Positions 61,175 through 64,000 of a stretch of DNA of 64,000 nt are shown piece after piece. The stretch lies in NCBI RefSeq assembly GCF_046250185.1, contig NZ_CP176469.1; one strand, written 5' to 3'. Source of the stretch: Litorimonas sp046250185 (GTDB lineage Bacteria > Pseudomonadota > Alphaproteobacteria > Caulobacterales > Maricaulaceae). Positions within the stretch are counted from its first letter, which is position 1. Each line of letters begins with the position of its first letter. The position numbers and the translations under genes are program-made. The notes under the pieces are model-generated. The model saw only the letters and a program-made list of their open reading frames with translations, made no database searches and was not told where the DNA came from.

Positions 61175-61933
61175 ATGCCAAGTGAAAAAATAGAATTTAA
61201 AGGCGCCTTTGGCGATGTTTTGTCAGCGAAAGTCGACTATCCCGAAGGTGATGTCAGAAGCTGGGTTTTATTCGCTCACGGATTTTCGATCGGCAAAGAC
61301 CTCAAGCCGATCCGCACGATCTCCAGAGCGTTGGTGGAAAACGGCTACGGGATGTTGCGTTTCGATTTTACAGGATTAGGAGACTCAGAGGGTAATTTCT
61401 CGGACACGAATTTTACGTCAAATTGCGATGATTTGCGTGCGGCTGCCGGGTTTTTGCGTGATAATTTCAAAGCACCCTGTGTCTTAATCGGTCACAGTTT
61501 CGGCGGCACGGCGGCTCTGAAAGTTGCAGACGAAATCCCTGAATGTAAGGCCGTGGCGACCATTGGGTCTCCCTGCGATACGACCCACATCGTCCACCAA
61601 TTTGCCGATCAATTAGAAGAAATCGAAGAAGCGGGGGAGGCGAAAGTCTTGCTTGGCGGGCGGCCATTTATCATCAAAGAACAATTCCTCGACGATATTG
61701 GCAATCACGATATTGCGAAGGAAATTGGTGACTTAGATCGGGCGCTGATGATCTTTCATTCCCCACAAGACCGCGTCGTCGGTATCGACAATGCCGCGCA
61801 TATTTATGTCAAAGCCCGCCATCCTAAGAGTTTTGTCAGCCTTGACGGCGCGGATCATTTGCTCCTCAAAAATCCTGCTGATGCGGAATATGTTGCGAAT
61901 GTTCTGGCCGCTTGGGCGCAGCGTTATATCTAG
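61175..61933 (+). CDS. Alpha/beta hydrolase
   Basis: A 252-residue alpha/beta hydrolase with nucleophile elbow GHSFGG near residue 109, acid candidate in FHSPQDRVVGIDN and histidine in DGADHLLL. It resembles the hydrolase half of alpha/beta-hydrolase/OsmC fusions, but no OsmC domain follows. It starts 18 bases after the DHH gene and may belong to the sulfate operon. Substrate unknown. Confidence 0.85.
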   Translation: MPSEKIEFKGAFGDVLSAKVDYPEGDVRSWVLFAHGFSIGKDLKPIRTISRALVENGYGMLRFDFTGLGDSEGNFSDTNFTSNCDDLRAAAGFLRDNFKAPCVLIGHSFGGTAALKVADEIPECKAVATIGSPCDTTHIVHQFADQLEEIEEAGEAKVLLGGRPFIIKEQFLDDIGNHDIAKEIGDLDRALMIFHSPQDRVVGIDNAAHIYVKARHPKSFVSLDGADHLLLKNPADAEYVANVLAAWAQRYI

Positions 61934-62003
61934 CTTTTCTTATTAACGGGATTTTCGCTTTGGTCGTGTAAGCCCCTCACAAAGAGGGATAGACTGAGCG
62001 GAT

Positions 62004-63194
62004 ATGACAACGGCACCCATCACATCGCCTTACGGACACGGTACGTATTTTGCCGCACTAGATGGCTTTCGCGGCCTGCTGGCAGTGGTCGTGGCGATCT
62101 ATCACACGATCTGGCTGTCGCATATCAATAGCAGTGCTTTCCTCAATAACGGCGCGATTATCATCGATGTTTTCTTCGCCTTTTCAGGCTTTTTGATGTT
62201 CACGCTCTATGCGGGGAAGCTGACAGACGGGGCGTCGATAAAGCGGTTTTTGGTGAAGCGGTTTGCGCGGCTCTATCCGTTGCATCTTTTCATGCTGGCA
62301 GTCTTTCTCGGCTTTGCGCTATTGCGGTTGTGGGCGCACCAAGCGGGGATTGCCTCGCATGAAGCTGGCGAAGTTTTGCCGTTTCAAGCAGGGGCCGATG
62401 AGAGCTGGCGTAATCTTGTCGCGCACCTGACGATGACGCATGCGATGGGCGGCGCAGATGCGCTGACTTTTAATCCACCAAGTTGGACGATTGGAGCCGA
62501 GTTTTATACCTATTTCCTCTTCGTTGGCTTCTTAGTGTTGACGGCGGGTCGGCGGTTTGGGCTAGGTGTTGCGGCTATCCTCGTACTGATTATCGCAGGG
62601 ATTTACGCTTGGTTGGCAGCGATAAAGCCGAATATGGACATCACTTATGATTACGGGTTTTATCGCTGTATAGCAGGGTTTTTCATCGGAGTGCTGGCCG
62701 CGCGTTTGTTTCGAAACGGGCCGAGCGCAACGATCCAAAAATACGCGACACCGCTTGAGATTGGACTGCTAACGGCCAGCGTTCTCTTCATCATCTATTG
62801 TGAGGGGAAGCTGCAATTTTTGGCGGGACCATTCCTGTTTGGGTTTGTCTATCTATTTGCGCATGATGGTGGTCTGGTATCGCGATTTATGAGGGGTTGG
62901 GTGTTTACGTATTTGGCGAAGATTTCTTATTCCGTTTACATGATCCACGTCATCATTGCGATCGCGTTTGCGATTGGGGCGGAGCAGGTATTAGGGCGAG
63001 CAATGCCGGACTGGAACGCGACGGGTTGGGGCGGGGATTTGCTGCTTTTGCCTTATCTCGCAGTCGTCATCGGCGCGTCGCATCTGACCTATCATCTCAT
63101 CGAATTGCCAGGCGGAAAGGCTGTACGGAAGCTATTTTCGGGTGTGACAAAACATAGCCCTAAGACGCCTCCGACCTTGAAAGGCGATGCGTAA
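62004..63194 (+). CDS. Acyltransferase family 3 membrane protein
   Basis: A 396-residue polytopic protein (about ten helices) of the Acyl_transf_3 family that modifies exopolysaccharide, lipopolysaccharide or small molecules. YFAALDGFRGLLAVVVAIYH near the start holds the conserved histidine; a FFAFSGFLMFTLYAGK and RFARLYPLHLFML region follow. Nearby genes do not reveal the acceptor. Confidence 0.88.
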   Translation: MTTAPITSPYGHGTYFAALDGFRGLLAVVVAIYHTIWLSHINSSAFLNNGAIIIDVFFAFSGFLMFTLYAGKLTDGASIKRFLVKRFARLYPLHLFMLAVFLGFALLRLWAHQAGIASHEAGEVLPFQAGADESWRNLVAHLTMTHAMGGADALTFNPPSWTIGAEFYTYFLFVGFLVLTAGRRFGLGVAAILVLIIAGIYAWLAAIKPNMDITYDYGFYRCIAGFFIGVLAARLFRNGPSATIQKYATPLEIGLLTASVLFIIYCEGKLQFLAGPFLFGFVYLFAHDGGLVSRFMRGWVFTYLAKISYSVYMIHVIIAIAFAIGAEQVLGRAMPDWNATGWGGDLLLLPYLAVVIGASHLTYHLIELPGGKAVRKLFSGVTKHSPKTPPTLKGDA

Positions 63195-63228
63195 CGGGCT
63201 AACCGCTCCCAAACGCTAGGGAACTCGC

Positions 63229-63690
63229 ATGACACAAGATCGGTACAAAGACCTCGACCAACTGGGAACCATGAAAGGTTTGCCAAGCAGTCCTGATGAG
63301 GCAGAGCTAGAGCGCGTGAAAAATCCGTGTGCCGACGATTATATGATCCGCCTGGTTGCGCCTGAATTTACGAGCATTTGCCCAGTGACAGGCCAGCCCG
63401 ACTTTGCGCATCTGGTTGTCGATTATTGCCCGGATCAGTGGATTGTCGAGAGCAAAGCGTTCAAGCTATTTCTCGGCTCCTACCGCAATCACGGAGACTT
63501 TCACGAAGCCTGCACAACGGGGATTGCTCAGCGTTTGGTCAAAGAAATCTCGCCGAAATGGTTGCGGATTGGCGGTTATTGGTATCCGCGCGGGGGCATC
63601 CCGATTGACGTGTTTTATCAGTTCGGCGAAGCGCCCAAGGGGGTCTGGATTCCCGATCAAGGCGTCCCGCCCTATCGTGGGCGCGGTTAA
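63229..63690 (+). CDS. queF: NADPH-dependent preQ0 reductase QueF (short type)
   Basis: Reduces 7-cyano-7-deazaguanine to preQ1 in queuosine synthesis. The 153-residue form has the catalytic cysteine in EFTSICPVTGQPDFA and the QueF motif ESKAFKLFLGSYRNHGDFHE. The substrate-binding ending GGIPIDVFYQ is present. No preQ1 riboswitch is apparent in the 34-bp leader. Convergent with the truncated transglycosylase gene. Confidence 0.95.
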   Translation: MTQDRYKDLDQLGTMKGLPSSPDEAELERVKNPCADDYMIRLVAPEFTSICPVTGQPDFAHLVVDYCPDQWIVESKAFKLFLGSYRNHGDFHEACTTGIAQRLVKEISPKWLRIGGYWYPRGGIPIDVFYQFGEAPKGVWIPDQGVPPYRGRG

Positions 63691-63699
63691 GCGAAACGG

Positions 63700-64000
63700 C
63701 TAAAACGCCCCATTACGCAAATCCTGCTCTAACTGGTTCGGTGCTTGATTGCCGTTTAATCGCGCACGGTAGACCTGCATATTTTCCATGACACGCTGAA
63801 CATAATTACGCGTTTCAGAAAATGGAATCTTCTCGACCCAATCAACGGGATCAATCTCGCCGGTTCTTGGATCTCCGTAAGTCTTGATCCACTGACGCGC
63901 GCGGTGCGGGCCAGCGTTATAGCTGACGGCAGCGAGGATGTAGGAGCCGTCCCACATATCTAGTAAGTCATGCAAATGGTGTGCGCCGAGGTTTGCCGCA
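63700..64000 (-). CDS. Lytic murein transglycosylase, C-terminal part (truncated)
   Basis: The end of an SLT-type lytic transglycosylase; the N-terminus lies beyond the window edge. The open frame runs to base 64000 (ANLGAHHLHDLLDMWDGSYI visible upstream of the first possible start). AAVSYNAGPHRARQW, PVDWVEKIPFSETRNYVQRV and an MQVYRARL tail are the family's C-terminal motifs. The upstream catalytic glutamate is out of view. Confidence 0.9.
   Translation of the reverse strand, partial: AANLGAHHLHDLLDMWDGSYILAAVSYNAGPHRARQWIKTYGDPRTGEIDPVDWVEKIPFSETRNYVQRVMENMQVYRARLNGNQAPNQLEQDLRNGAF

Noticed and set aside
63195..63228. Possible preQ1 riboswitch before queF
   Set aside because: The 34-bp leader is too short and lacks the C-rich/A-rich pattern of a preQ1 aptamer.

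Overview
The window reads as a chromosomal segment of an alphaproteobacterium, most likely a marine Hyphomonadaceae/Maricaulales-like or other Caulobacterales-type organism. The evidence is the iscR-iscS-sufBCDS-sufT-sufA order, RpoH with the QKKLFFNLRR box, GGAAC-N16-CGTT promoters of the EcfG (general stress) type, fused CysN/CysC, small DUF3126 and Host_attach proteins, and a base composition in the mid-50s percent G+C by eye. Family-level placement is inference. Genes are densely packed, with many ATGA and TAATG start/stop overlaps. I see no insertion sequence, prophage, CRISPR array or rRNA. One tRNA is present (Leu, anticodon UAA).

Layout. 1-5.9 kb: the 3' part of an AsmA/YhdP-like gene, tyrS, anmK and an alpha/beta hydrolase. 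5.9-14.8 kb: the iron-sulfur assembly operon, starting with iscR behind a near-consensus type 1 IscR site and interrupted by three or four non-suf genes. 14.8-25.5 kb: a flavin monooxygenase, a periplasmic chaperone with a secreted partner, hemerythrin, rpoH, an RluD-type pseudouridine synthase, a large coiled-coil membrane protein, a CPBP protease, an Hpt protein and an orphan paralogue of the chaperone's partner. 25.7-32.7 kb: an alpha-2-macroglobulin and PbpC pair. 32.6-43.2 kb: a UDG-family protein, the kbl-tdh threonine pathway, nitroreductase, csbD, Host_attach, a Bcr/CflA-type transporter, an acyl-CoA ligase, a threonine dehydratase, and cysE-DUF3126-gamma carbonic anhydrase. 43.2-56.9 kb: mostly membrane, lipid and small secreted proteins, plus asd, purB, an MFS transporter, radC, map, a CinA-like gene and a divergent soxR/VOC pair around a SoxR box. 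57-64 kb: tRNA-Leu, a sulfate-activation operon (cysD, cysNC, a DHH phosphoesterase), an alpha/beta hydrolase, an acyltransferase, queF and a truncated lytic transglycosylase.

The most interesting signals are four. (1) CysD is preceded in frame by about 84 residues that resemble a small helix-turn-helix regulator, and two TGGGAYATATCCCA palindromes flank the predicted cysD promoter; this could be a self-regulating sulfate-activation enzyme. (2) The hemerythrin gene after rpoH has a perfect 12-bp inverted repeat that buries its Shine-Dalgarno in a read-through RNA, yet the 5' arm lies in the spacer of a consensus EcfG promoter, so a transcript from that promoter would lack it. (3) A usher-less chaperone/secreted-protein pair has a distant paralogue 8 kb away. 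(4) A DHH/DHHA1 phosphoesterase sits in the cysDNC operon, suggesting removal of pAp.

All calls come from reading the sequence and family knowledge; no database search was run.
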